Shown here: piece by piece, positions 7,676 to 14,335 of the stretch
How positions within the stretch are numbered: the first letter of the stretch is position 1
Layout of the letters: every line of letters begins with the position of its first letter
Assembly (NCBI GenBank): GCA_002428455.1
Contig: DIWL01000060.1
Span: 20,678-47,321 of the forward strand
Length of the DNA stretch: 26,644 nt
Source of the DNA: Anaerolineaceae bacterium UBA6107
Lineage (GTDB): Bacteria > Chloroflexota > Anaerolineae > Anaerolineales > Anaerolineaceae
Reading direction: 5' to 3'
Made by a program: the position numbers and the translations under genes
The notes under the pieces: generated by a model
Seen by the model: the letters and a program-made list of their open reading frames with translations, nothing else
Told to the model about the DNA's origin: nothing
Databases searched by the model: none

Positions 7676-8578
7676 ATGACCGTTCAAAATCTCATCAATG
7701 GTCCCCTCGGTATCACGTTTGTTCTTACTGTCGCCCGGCTGCTGCCGCCGGCAGCCGGTTACAGCCTGGCGCGTACGCTGGGTCGCTACATCTCCCGGAA
7801 TCAAAGCTCGCCCTTCGTTCAGTCGGTCAGAACCAACCAGTGGGTGGCATCGGGTTGCTCTTTGAGTAAAGAAGAACTGGACCAGCGCACAGAAGCAGTA
7901 TTTATTAACCGCGGGCGTTTTCTCTACGAGAATTATCACTTTAATCGCAAGCGAGGTTTACTCGAAGACAAGATTCAATTCGATGATCGCTTCATGAAAG
8001 TGATCGAGCAAAGTAAAAAACGGGACATGCCTCAAATGCTGGTGATGCCGCACTTCGCAAATTATGACCTTGTGTCGGTAGCGGCAGCGCGGCGGGGACT
8101 CACCGCGCAGGTGCTCTCCTATGCCAATCCCGGGATCAGTTACCGGCTGCAGAACAGGTACCGCAATGAGCTGGGGTACAAGTTCACGCCGATATCGGTC
8201 TCCTCACTGCGCAGCGCGCTGAGGAACCTCGAACAAGGGGGCACGGTCCTCACCGGGATTGATCGTCCATACGGCGATTTCTCATTGCACCCACTTTTTT
8301 TTGGAAAACCATCCAACCTCCCCACCGGGTACATCCGGTTTGCGATCAAAAGCGGTGCCCCTCTTGTGGTCTTACAGTTTCACATCTCCTCCGGGGGGGT
8401 GTGTATCGTCTCCGCGACCGATCCGATCTCCGTGACCCGGGACGCAGACCCGGTGCAGGAACAACTAATCAACCTGAGCCGGGTTCTAAATGTTGTAGAA
8501 GAAATGATAAAAATGAACCCGGAGTTCTGGTTCATGTTCTACCCGGTATGGCCGGATTTATCAAAAGATACCCCATAG
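7676..8578 (+). CDS. LpxL/PatA-type lysophospholipid acyltransferase family protein
   Basis: The 300-aa protein belongs to the LpxL/HtrB-like branch of the LPLAT superfamily, which transfers acyl chains to glycolipids at the inner face of the membrane. The catalytic HX4D motif is HFANYD at residues 126-131. Further conserved blocks are the GIDRPYGD region, FFGKPSNLPTGYIRFAIKSGAPLV and the terminal PEFWFMFYPVWPD. In a monoderm-type Chloroflexota cell the likely role is acylating a phosphatidylinositol-like or glycosylated lipid, as PatA does, rather than lipid A. The CDP-alcohol phosphatidyltransferase immediately downstream (9 nt) fits that idea, because actinobacteria pair the same two families in phosphatidylinositol mannoside synthesis. 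The substrate is inferred. The ATG at 7676 has only a weak upstream TTGAG. Confidence 0.85.
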   Translation: MTVQNLINGPLGITFVLTVARLLPPAAGYSLARTLGRYISRNQSSPFVQSVRTNQWVASGCSLSKEELDQRTEAVFINRGRFLYENYHFNRKRGLLEDKIQFDDRFMKVIEQSKKRDMPQMLVMPHFANYDLVSVAAARRGLTAQVLSYANPGISYRLQNRYRNELGYKFTPISVSSLRSALRNLEQGGTVLTGIDRPYGDFSLHPLFFGKPSNLPTGYIRFAIKSGAPLVVLQFHISSGGVCIVSATDPISVTRDADPVQEQLINLSRVLNVVEEMIKMNPEFWFMFYPVWPDLSKDTP

Positions 8579-8587
8579 GGAGGGCGC

Positions 8588-9295
8588 TTGGTAAAGAAAA
8601 AAACGAACCGCACCGCAAGAAAAGCAACGCATACGCGCGTTAATCAAAGCCTGACGTACCCGCTTGAAAAACCTGTTCTGCTCTGGCTGGCCGCGCGGAT
8701 ACCGGATAGTGTCAACTCGGACCACATGTCATTGCTGGGTTTTCTTGGAGCGCTGCTAACTGGAATCAGTTACCTGCTCGCGAGAAATGAGCCGATATTT
8801 TTATGGGTCGCGGCGGCGGGTTTTCTATTGAATTGGTTCGGCGACAGCCTGGATGGCACGCTTGCTCGTTACAGAAAGCTTGAGCGCCCACGTTATGGCT
8901 ACTTCCTTGATCACAGCATCGATGTGATCTGTATCACGATTGTTCTTACCGGTCTGGGCTTTTCGGGTTACTCGCGCATCGAGTTAGCATGGGGAGTCAA
9001 CCTGTTATACCTGCTGATGATTGTTTATACAACTCTCACCAATTTCACGTCCCGGCAGTTCCAGATCTCTTTTGCTCTAATTGGACCGACCGAGATTCGC
9101 ATCCTGGCAATTGCCGCGAGTATCTGGTTATTCTTTAACGACACACGCTTCATCCATCTCGGATTCATGGATACAAACGTTTTTGAAGCCATACTGCTGC
9201 TCCTGATCGTCGTTTTTATTCCGATCTACCTGCTGGCAACGGTCGTCCAGATCCGCCGTCTTGCAAAGGAAGACCCGCTACCCCGGCGTTCATAA
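8588..9295 (+). CDS. CDP-alcohol phosphatidyltransferase family protein
   Basis: The 235-aa membrane enzyme carries the complete family signature DX2DGX2ARX9GX3DX3D: D86, D89, G90, A93, R94, G104, D108 and D112, within GDSLDGTLARY and GYFLDHSID. These acidic residues bind the metal and the CDP-diacylglycerol or CDP-alcohol donor. About five to six helices follow the usual fold. The start is a TTG at 8588, supported by the strong AGGGAGGG ribosome binding site at 8577-8584 and by the absence of any better in-frame start. The preceding acyltransferase stop is only 9 nt upstream, so the two are almost certainly co-transcribed. It could make a phosphatidylinositol phosphate-like or other phospholipid head group; the acceptor cannot be read from sequence. 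Confidence 0.9.
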   Translation: MVKKKTNRTARKATHTRVNQSLTYPLEKPVLLWLAARIPDSVNSDHMSLLGFLGALLTGISYLLARNEPIFLWVAAAGFLLNWFGDSLDGTLARYRKLERPRYGYFLDHSIDVICITIVLTGLGFSGYSRIELAWGVNLLYLLMIVYTTLTNFTSRQFQISFALIGPTEIRILAIAASIWLFFNDTRFIHLGFMDTNVFEAILLLLIVVFIPIYLLATVVQIRRLAKEDPLPRRS

Positions 9296-9383
9296 GCGTG
9301 AAACGAAGATCTGGCCAGGCATGGCATAATAACAGTGCTTAAAACGAAAAACACGGAATTTTCAATGGCACGAAAGATCTAAC

Positions 9384-9483
9384 CCACCACAGATCACACA
9401 GATAGCGCTGGAAAAAACCTAACACGAAAAGACACGAAATGTCTTGACGAAAAATCTCTTCCACCACAGATCACACAGATAGC
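9384..9483. repeat. Two 23-bp direct repeats and ACACGAAA words
   Basis: An identical 23-bp word containing ACAGATCACACAGATAGC occurs at 9384-9406 and 9461-9483, with starts 77 bp apart. Between them, 9421-9440 reads AACACGAAAAGACACGAAAT, itself an imperfect tandem of an ACACGAAA unit. These fill the spacer between the phosphatidyltransferase gene and the convergent MFS gene. The style matches the word cluster at 781-1060. Confidence 0.75.
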
Positions 9484-9506
9484 ACCGAAATATCTTAATT
9501 TGTAGC

Positions 9507-9534
9507 AAAAACAGGTCATTTTTGACCTGTTTTT
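9507..9534. terminator. Bidirectional rho-independent terminator
   Basis: AAAAACAGGTCA (9507-9518) and TGACCTGTTTTT (9523-9534) are exact 12-bp complements around a TTTT loop, giving A/T tails on both sides. It lies between the convergent phosphatidyltransferase (ends 9295) and MFS (ends 9564) genes and can serve both. Confidence 0.88.
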
Positions 9535-9563
9535 GGTGTTATTAATGATTTTGCGCGGGGTAT

Positions 9564-10859
9564 TTACCCGGCTTTTTCCGCCGCGGCGCGCTCTTCGAGC
9601 TGCCTGTGCATGGCGGTGATGTCCTTTGGGATCATGATGATGGCGACCAGGATCAGGAGGAAGCACAGCGCCCAGGTGATGAGGCTGATGGACAGGATGG
9701 CGGTGCCCACTGAGAATTTATCCGCGATGATGCCGGCGATGAGCGGGGCGGAGGCTGAGCCGATGAATTCGATGAAGTTCTGCACCGCGTTGGCGGTGGA
9801 GCGCACCTCCGGCAGCGTGACATCATAAATGGTCGAGACGATGTTCGGGGAGGGGAAAGGCATAAAGAGCGCTGTGAGCAGCAGCATGGCGGTGAAAAGT
9901 CCCACCTGCGGATTGGGCACGCTCATGGTGATGGCGAGGAAGATCGCGCCGAGAAGGATGCCAATCGCGCCGGCGATGAGACGGCCGCGTTTGGTGCGTT
10001 TGAACAGGCGGTCGCCCAGCGAGCCGCCCAGCGGGTAGCCCAGCGCCATGACCAGCACGGCGGGTGCCATGATCATCAACTGTGTATTGCTGTCGTAGCC
10101 GCGGTCGGTGGCGAGGTAACCGAAGAAGTAGTAGGTGATCACATTCCAGGGGAAGACGCCAATAAATCCCTGGGCGAAGACGAAGTACAGGCTTTTCTTC
10201 TTGAAGATTTCCCCCACCGTCTTCCAGCTGAACTTGTACTTACTGACCTCAACGCCCTGCAGTTCCACCTCGCTGCTGCCGCGCGGGACGTCCTTCACAC
10301 CGAAAAAGATGGCGATGGCAAGGACGATGCCGAGTGAACCAGTGATGAAGAATACATTGCGCCAGCCGATTGCGCCGCCAAGGATCAGGGCAAGCACCAT
10401 GCCCAACAGGTAACCGAGCGGCTGGGTGAGCTGGAGCAAGCCGTAGATCTTTCCGCGGGATTTGGGTGGGTAGTAATCGGCGAGCAGGCTCATCATGCCC
10501 GGGTAGCTGGAATCATCGATGCCGGTGGAGGAACGCGTGACCAGGAAGGCGGGGAAAGTCTTGACGATGGCACTGAGCCATGTGGTGGAGCCCCACACGA
10601 GCGAGGCCAGGGCGAGGAGTTTGCCACGGTTATAGTGGTCATTGAGCCAGCCCCACACCGGGTAAAGGATGGCACCAACCAGCAGTGCGCCGGTGTTGAT
10701 CATGCCCCATTGGGTGTAGGTCATCTTGAAGGTGTCCATCACCTGCGTCTGCAGAGGACCGATGAGGAGCTTGTCGGTCTGGTGCAGGAGCATGAAGAAA
10801 AAGAACAGAATGGTGGAAGTGCGGGCGGCGCGTTTAAAGGTCTTATTGTTGAGGGTCAT
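9564..10859 (-). CDS. MFS transporter
   Basis: The 431-aa protein has about 12 transmembrane segments in the usual 6+6 arrangement with a central cytoplasmic loop around residues 190-220. The motif-A-like GWLNDHYNRGKLLALAS follows helix 2, as in the major facilitator superfamily. DSSYPGMMSLLADYYPPKSRGK precedes helix 4-5 and resembles the organic-anion/Spinster-like or phosphate-ester branches. The C-terminus ends in a short charged tail (LEERAAAEKAG). ATG at 10859 is preceded by GGAG at a good distance. A -10 TATAAT at 10901-10906 (minus) lies inside a 13-bp palindrome, so local repression is possible. Substrate unknown. It stands as a single gene closed by a clear terminator. Confidence 0.88.
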   Translation of the reverse strand: MTLNNKTFKRAARTSTILFFFFMLLHQTDKLLIGPLQTQVMDTFKMTYTQWGMINTGALLVGAILYPVWGWLNDHYNRGKLLALASLVWGSTTWLSAIVKTFPAFLVTRSSTGIDDSSYPGMMSLLADYYPPKSRGKIYGLLQLTQPLGYLLGMVLALILGGAIGWRNVFFITGSLGIVLAIAIFFGVKDVPRGSSEVELQGVEVSKYKFSWKTVGEIFKKKSLYFVFAQGFIGVFPWNVITYYFFGYLATDRGYDSNTQLMIMAPAVLVMALGYPLGGSLGDRLFKRTKRGRLIAGAIGILLGAIFLAITMSVPNPQVGLFTAMLLLTALFMPFPSPNIVSTIYDVTLPEVRSTANAVQNFIEFIGSASAPLIAGIIADKFSVGTAILSISLITWALCFLLILVAIIMIPKDITAMHRQLEERAAAEKAG

Positions 10860-10896
10860 AGCTTACTCCGGTTGCGCACGGGATGGATTGCGATAG

Positions 10897-10909
10897 CACT
10901 ATTATAGTG
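10897..10909 (-). promoter_or_regulatory. Palindrome overlapping the MFS -10 box
   Basis: CACTATTATAGTG is a perfect inverted repeat (6-1-6) that contains TATAAT on the minus strand at 10901-10906, about 42 nt before the MFS start. A repressor site over the -10 is possible. No regulator gene is adjacent. Confidence 0.4.
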
Positions 10910-10947
10910 AAAGCGGAAAAAATGGAAAGTGGGTTGAGGAATTAACC

Positions 10948-11352
10948 CTAGTTTTCGTGCCAGGCTAGTAAGCAGCCGCAAACACGCTGAACCTGGTCTT
11001 CGTGCAGTTCCGGGTACATGGGCAGGCTCAGGATGCGCGGGATCAACCGCTCAGTGTTCGGGAGTGAAGCGGATCCTGTCAAGCGACCCTGGTAAGCCGG
11101 TTGCTGATGCACTGCCCGCGGGTAGTGGATCGCGGTGCCAATGCTGGCTGCTTCCAGGAATGCGCGCAACTCATCGCGCTGCGCATGTTCGATGACGAAG
11201 AGGTGCATGGCGTGTGTGGTGCCGGGGAGGAGGTGAGGGAGGGTGAGATCGATAGGTTCCAATGCTTGCAGGTATTGCTCCGCAATTGCCAGGCGGCGCT
11301 GGTTGTCCTCCTGCAGGTGAGCGAGCTTTACCAGCAGGATCGCGGCCTGCAC
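10948..11352 (-). pseudogene. C-terminal remnant of a DegT/DnrJ/EryC1/StrS aminotransferase
   Basis: The 134 codons match only the last third of a PLP-dependent sugar aminotransferase: QAAILLVKLAHL, the dimer-interface HAMHLFVIEHAQRDEL, the AIHYPRAVHQQPAYQG motif and the terminal RILSLPMYPEL. Full-length family members are about 360-400 aa, and the PLP lysine and the nucleotide-sugar pocket lie in the missing N-terminal part. In frame, a TAA stop occurs 10 codons before the GTG-like first codon. The DNA upstream no longer reads as the family, although a few residues just before QAAIL (GLFGLE) may be the decayed end of the usual RLD motif. No promoter or ribosome binding site is evident. I read it as a broken gene. 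Confidence 0.82.
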
Positions 11353-11460
11353 TTCAAGTCCGAAAAGACCGGTCAGGCATTAAAGGCGTAAAGATTTTTC
11401 CTAATCAGAGGCCTGATTGCAGCCCTGGGGCGGGTGAAAGGGGTCTTTTACCATGATATA

Positions 11461-11493
11461 TTACTTCCGATTATTAAACATAATCAGAAGTAA
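11461..11493 (+). promoter_or_regulatory. 33-bp dyad, candidate operator before the ferritin/VIT1 gene
   Basis: TTACTTCCGATTAT (11461-11474) and ATAATCAGAAGTAA (11480-11493) are complementary with one mismatch around TAAAC. The inner GATTAT-5-ATAATC core is similar in shape to metal-regulator boxes such as Fur sites. It lies about 78-110 nt upstream of the start of an iron-related gene. Downstream, TACAAT (11541-11546) is a possible -10; a TTGACA at 11527-11532 is too close to pair with it. Confidence 0.45.
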
Positions 11494-11570
11494 TTATTAA
11501 ATTCACCTCAGTCCACCGGTTTTTACTTGACAAGCATTGATACAATAAACATTGAGAAAACGGAGGCATG

Positions 11571-12683
11571 ATGAGCAACAAAAATTTGATAATTGACGCC
11601 TACACTGACGAGCGCAGTAGTGCTTTGTTGTACGAAACGATGGCGGAGGTGGAAAAAGACCCGCGTATCGCTGATGTGTACCGGCGCATTGCGGGCACCG
11701 AGATGCGCCACGCGCAGAAATGGGCGGAGCGTGCCAAAGAAGCCGGTATCACATTGGAGGAATTCAAACCCTCGGGGCGCACGCGCACACTGGTCTGGTT
11801 GGGAAAGCGCTTCGGACCGGCGATGATCCTGCCAGCCATTCAGAGCATGGAGCAGACCGGTACTGCTGCCTACGCGCAAATGGAACAAACGATGGGCATG
11901 GCAGCGGAGGAGCAATCACATTCACGCCTGTTGAACGTGGTCACGCGCACAGTGCGCGGCGGGGTCGATGGAGCTGTGCTGATGCAGCTGGAGGGGCGTC
12001 ACCGCTTCACAGGCGGCAATGCGCTACGCGCGGCGGTGATGGGCGCCAATGACGGGCTGGTCTCCAACCTGAGCCTGGTGATGGGTGTGGCAGGAGCCAC
12101 GCTGGCAGGCAGCGGCGTGCTCATTGCCGGAATCGCTGGGCTGCTGGCGGGGTCGATCTCGATGTCGCTGGGCGAATGGCTGTCGGTGCAATCCTCGCGC
12201 GAGTTGTACGAGAACCAGTTGAAGACCGAGGCGGAGGAAATTGAAAGCGCGCCAGAAGAGGAAGCCGAGGAACTGGCACTGATCTACGAAGCGCGCGGTC
12301 TTTCCCCGGAAACGGCACATAACCTGGCTAGCCAGATTCTGACCAACAAGGACACCGCTTTGGATACGCTGGCACGCGAAGAGTTGGGTATCGACCCGAC
12401 CGAGCTGGGCGGTTCGGCCTGGGAAGCCGCGATCACGTCTTTTGTGTTGTTCGCCCTGGGCGCGATCATCCCGGTGGCACCCTTCATCTTCACCAGCGGG
12501 ATGCCCGCGGTATTCATCAGTATCGGGTTGAGCGCGCTGGGTTTGTTCGGATTGGGCGCGGCGATCACCCTCTTCACGGGTAAGCCGGTGTGGAAATCGG
12601 GACTGCGCATGGTGGTCTTTGGATTGTTGGCCGCCGCGGTGACCTTTGGCATCGGGCGATTGATCGGGGTGAGCGTGTCATAG
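11571..12683 (+). CDS. Ferritin-like/VIT1 (CCC1) fusion, membrane iron transporter (MbfA-like)
   Basis: The 370-aa protein joins an N-terminal ferritin/rubrerythrin-like four-helix domain (about residues 5-140, with ER, ET, EME and TEMRHAQ helices carrying acidic/His ligands) to a C-terminal VIT1/CCC1 domain. The latter starts at GANDGLVSNLSLVMGV, followed by SMSLGEWLSVQSS, a cytosolic acidic loop, and three more helices. Fusions of this kind (membrane-bound ferritin MbfA) export Fe2+ and lower cytosolic iron. Two ATGs occur in tandem; the second (11571) is preferred because GGAGG at 11562-11566 is only 1 nt from the first but 4 nt from the second. It converges with bacterioferritin, so export and storage genes lie side by side. 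Iron rather than manganese is inferred. Confidence 0.88.
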   Translation: MSNKNLIIDAYTDERSSALLYETMAEVEKDPRIADVYRRIAGTEMRHAQKWAERAKEAGITLEEFKPSGRTRTLVWLGKRFGPAMILPAIQSMEQTGTAAYAQMEQTMGMAAEEQSHSRLLNVVTRTVRGGVDGAVLMQLEGRHRFTGGNALRAAVMGANDGLVSNLSLVMGVAGATLAGSGVLIAGIAGLLAGSISMSLGEWLSVQSSRELYENQLKTEAEEIESAPEEEAEELALIYEARGLSPETAHNLASQILTNKDTALDTLAREELGIDPTELGGSAWEAAITSFVLFALGAIIPVAPFIFTSGMPAVFISIGLSALGLFGLGAAITLFTGKPVWKSGLRMVVFGLLAAAVTFGIGRLIGVSVS

Positions 12684-12756
12684 TGGCTCCCCTGCCCTTC
12701 CACAAGTGTTTTCATGGACAGGTAATGGCTACGCGCAGTTATAGAGTGGACAACAA

Positions 12757-12782
12757 AAATCCCCGGCGTTTACCGGGGATTT
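12757..12782. terminator. Terminator between ferritin/VIT1 and bfr
   Basis: AAATCCCCGG (12757-12766) pairs exactly with CCGGGGATTT (12773-12782) around CGTTTA. On the minus strand a T5 run follows the stem, so it mainly serves bfr. The plus strand gene ends 74 nt before it and could use it too. Confidence 0.85.
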
Positions 12783-12801
12783 ACATAGACAGCGAGTGTT
12801 A

Positions 12802-13269
12802 TTACCCCAACTGCTCCACCAGGTAGTTCTGGATGCCCATCTGTTCGATCTGGTCGAGCTGGGCTTCGATCCAATCAATGTGGGCTTCTTCATCTCCGAG
12901 GATGTCCTCGAGGATCTCGCGAGTACCGTTATCGGCCAAATCGCTGCACAACTTGATTGCCTTGTTATACTCGCGGATCGCACCATCTTCAGCAGCATGG
13001 TCATTCTTTAGCATGGTCAGCACATCCGTTCCAATGTTGATCTTGTTCAGGTTGCTGACAATAGGCAATCCCTCAAGGAAGAGAATACGCTCAATATGGG
13101 TTTCCGCGTGCTTCATCTCATCGATGGCACGCTTCTCGATGGTATCCGCCAGTTTTTCATATCCCCAATTCTTGCACATTTCGGAATGCACCACGTACTG
13201 GCTGATGGCGGTCAGTTCATCCGCCAATAAAAAATTGATCTCATCAATTACTTTTTGATTTCCTTTCAT
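12802..13269 (-). CDS. bfr: Bacterioferritin
   Basis: The 155-aa protein aligns along its whole length with 24-mer haem-containing bacterioferritin. All six ferroxidase ligands are at their standard positions: E18, E51, H54, E94, E127 and H130. The haem-ligating methionine M52 is also present, within IDEMKHAE. It should oxidise Fe2+ and store it as a mineral core in the cytosol. The start chosen is the ATG at 13269, because GGAGGTGA lies 4 nt upstream and the N-terminus MKGNQKVIDEIN is the family norm. A longer frame from 13302 has no support. A TATAAT on the minus strand at 13291-13296 may be the -10. It converges with the ferritin/VIT1 exporter and has its own terminator. Confidence 0.97.
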   Translation of the reverse strand: MKGNQKVIDEINFLLADELTAISQYVVHSEMCKNWGYEKLADTIEKRAIDEMKHAETHIERILFLEGLPIVSNLNKINIGTDVLTMLKNDHAAEDGAIREYNKAIKLCSDLADNGTREILEDILGDEEAHIDWIEAQLDQIEQMGIQNYLVEQLG

Positions 13270-13290
13270 AGTCTCACCTCCGTTACATAA

Positions 13291-13296
13291 ATTATA
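13291..13296 (-). promoter_or_regulatory. Candidate -10 box of bfr
   Basis: On the minus strand 13296-13291 reads TATAAT, 21 nt before the bfr ATG, with GGAGGTGA between. No good -35 is seen at 17 nt. A weaker TATAGT lies further up. Confidence 0.4.
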
Positions 13297-13369
13297 TATC
13301 AATCACTTGAACTATACGGGGTGAATTCGATGCAAACACCCTGCCCATTTACTGAATTACAGTAAAAAA

Positions 13370-13391
13370 AGTCCGGAAATTCCTCCGGACT
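13370..13391 (-). terminator. Terminator of the ABC transporter operon
   Basis: AGTCCGGA (13370-13377) pairs with TCCGGACT (13384-13391) around AATTCC. On the minus strand it is followed by a run of seven or more T residues, and it begins 8 nt after the last permease stop codon. This is a textbook intrinsic terminator. Confidence 0.92.
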
Positions 13392-13398
13392 CCTCAAA

Positions 13399-14325
13399 CT
13401 ATTTTCCTGCCTGCGTCAAGCGCGGATCGAGGGTGTCGCGCATGCCGTCACCCAACAGGTTGAAGCCGAGCACAGTGAGCATGATGGCGATACCGGGGAA
13501 GATAACCAGGTGCGGGGCGCTGAAGATGCTGTTCTTCTCCTCGCCCAGCATGAGACCCCACTCAGGCCGCGGGGGTTCTGCGCCGAGACCGAGGAAGGAG
13601 AGCGCGGCGGCGTCGAGGATGGCGGTGGCGATGCCGAGGGTGCCCTGCACGATGAGCGGGGTGACCGCGTTGGGCAGGATGCGCTTGAAGAGGATGTGCA
13701 TTCCGGATGCCCCCATCGCCCGCGAAGCCTGGACAAACTCGAGGTCTTTGACAGTGAGCACGGTGGAACGCACCAGCCTGGCAAAGCGTGGAATGGAGAC
13801 GATACCGATGGCAAGCAAGGCATTGATGAGGCCGGTACCAAGGATGGAGACGATGGCAATGGCCAGCAGCAGGCTGGGAAAGGCCATCAGTACATCCATG
13901 AAACGCATGAGCAGGTTATCCAACCAGCCCCCGGCATAAGCCGAGATAGCCCCGATAAGGGTGCCGATGAGGATGGCGAAGGCCATGGTGACGATACCGA
14001 TCTGCAGGGACAGGCGCGACCCGAAAATCACACGAGAGAACAGGTCGCGGGTGTTGCCATCCACGCCAAAAAGATGCTGAGGTTCATCAGCCGGGCAACC
14101 CAGCAGGTGAATGCACGGGGGTGTGCGCCTTCTCGATTCGCGCAGGATCTGCGTGGGATTGTAAGGGGCGATGACGGGTGCAAAAACAGCGATAAGGATG
14201 AGCAAGCCGAGGATAATGATGCCAGCCCGGCCGGAACTATGGCGCAGCAGGTGGCGCAGCGCTTCGCGCATTGGGGAACGGCGGGTTGAAGCGGCGACGT
14301 GAGAGAGTTCAGTTGTGTTTTCCAT
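13399..14325 (-). CDS. Dipeptide/oligopeptide-type ABC transporter permease (DppC/OppC family)
   Basis: This 308-aa inner-membrane subunit has six helices; the EAA loop that contacts the ATPases reads ASRAMGASGMHILFKRILPN. The N-terminal cytosolic arm, the first helix and the DXXGRDLFSR-like segment (here DGNTRDLFSR) are as in DppC. Between helix 1 and that segment is an extracytoplasmic insert with two cysteines (CIHLLGC), which may form a disulfide. ATG at 14325 is chosen because GGGAG sits 6 nt upstream; the preceding permease stop is 10 nt away. It is the last gene of a five-gene operon and is followed at once by a terminator. Substrate class (peptide, sugar or other) cannot be decided from the permease. 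Confidence 0.93.
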   Translation of the reverse strand: MENTTELSHVAASTRRSPMREALRHLLRHSSGRAGIIILGLLILIAVFAPVIAPYNPTQILRESRRRTPPCIHLLGCPADEPQHLFGVDGNTRDLFSRVIFGSRLSLQIGIVTMAFAILIGTLIGAISAYAGGWLDNLLMRFMDVLMAFPSLLLAIAIVSILGTGLINALLAIGIVSIPRFARLVRSTVLTVKDLEFVQASRAMGASGMHILFKRILPNAVTPLIVQGTLGIATAILDAAALSFLGLGAEPPRPEWGLMLGEEKNSIFSAPHLVIFPGIAIMLTVLGFNLLGDGMRDTLDPRLTQAGK

Positions 14326-14335
14326 GGCGGCTCCC

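Noticed and set aside
11527..11546. TTGACA and TACAAT as a paired promoter
   Set aside because: The spacer is only 8 nt, far from the 16-18 nt needed. At most one of the two is used.
13510..14289. 259-codon plus-strand open frame inside the DppC-type permease
   Set aside because: Very Gly/Asp/Glu/Gln-rich translation typical of an antisense shadow of a GC-rich membrane gene.
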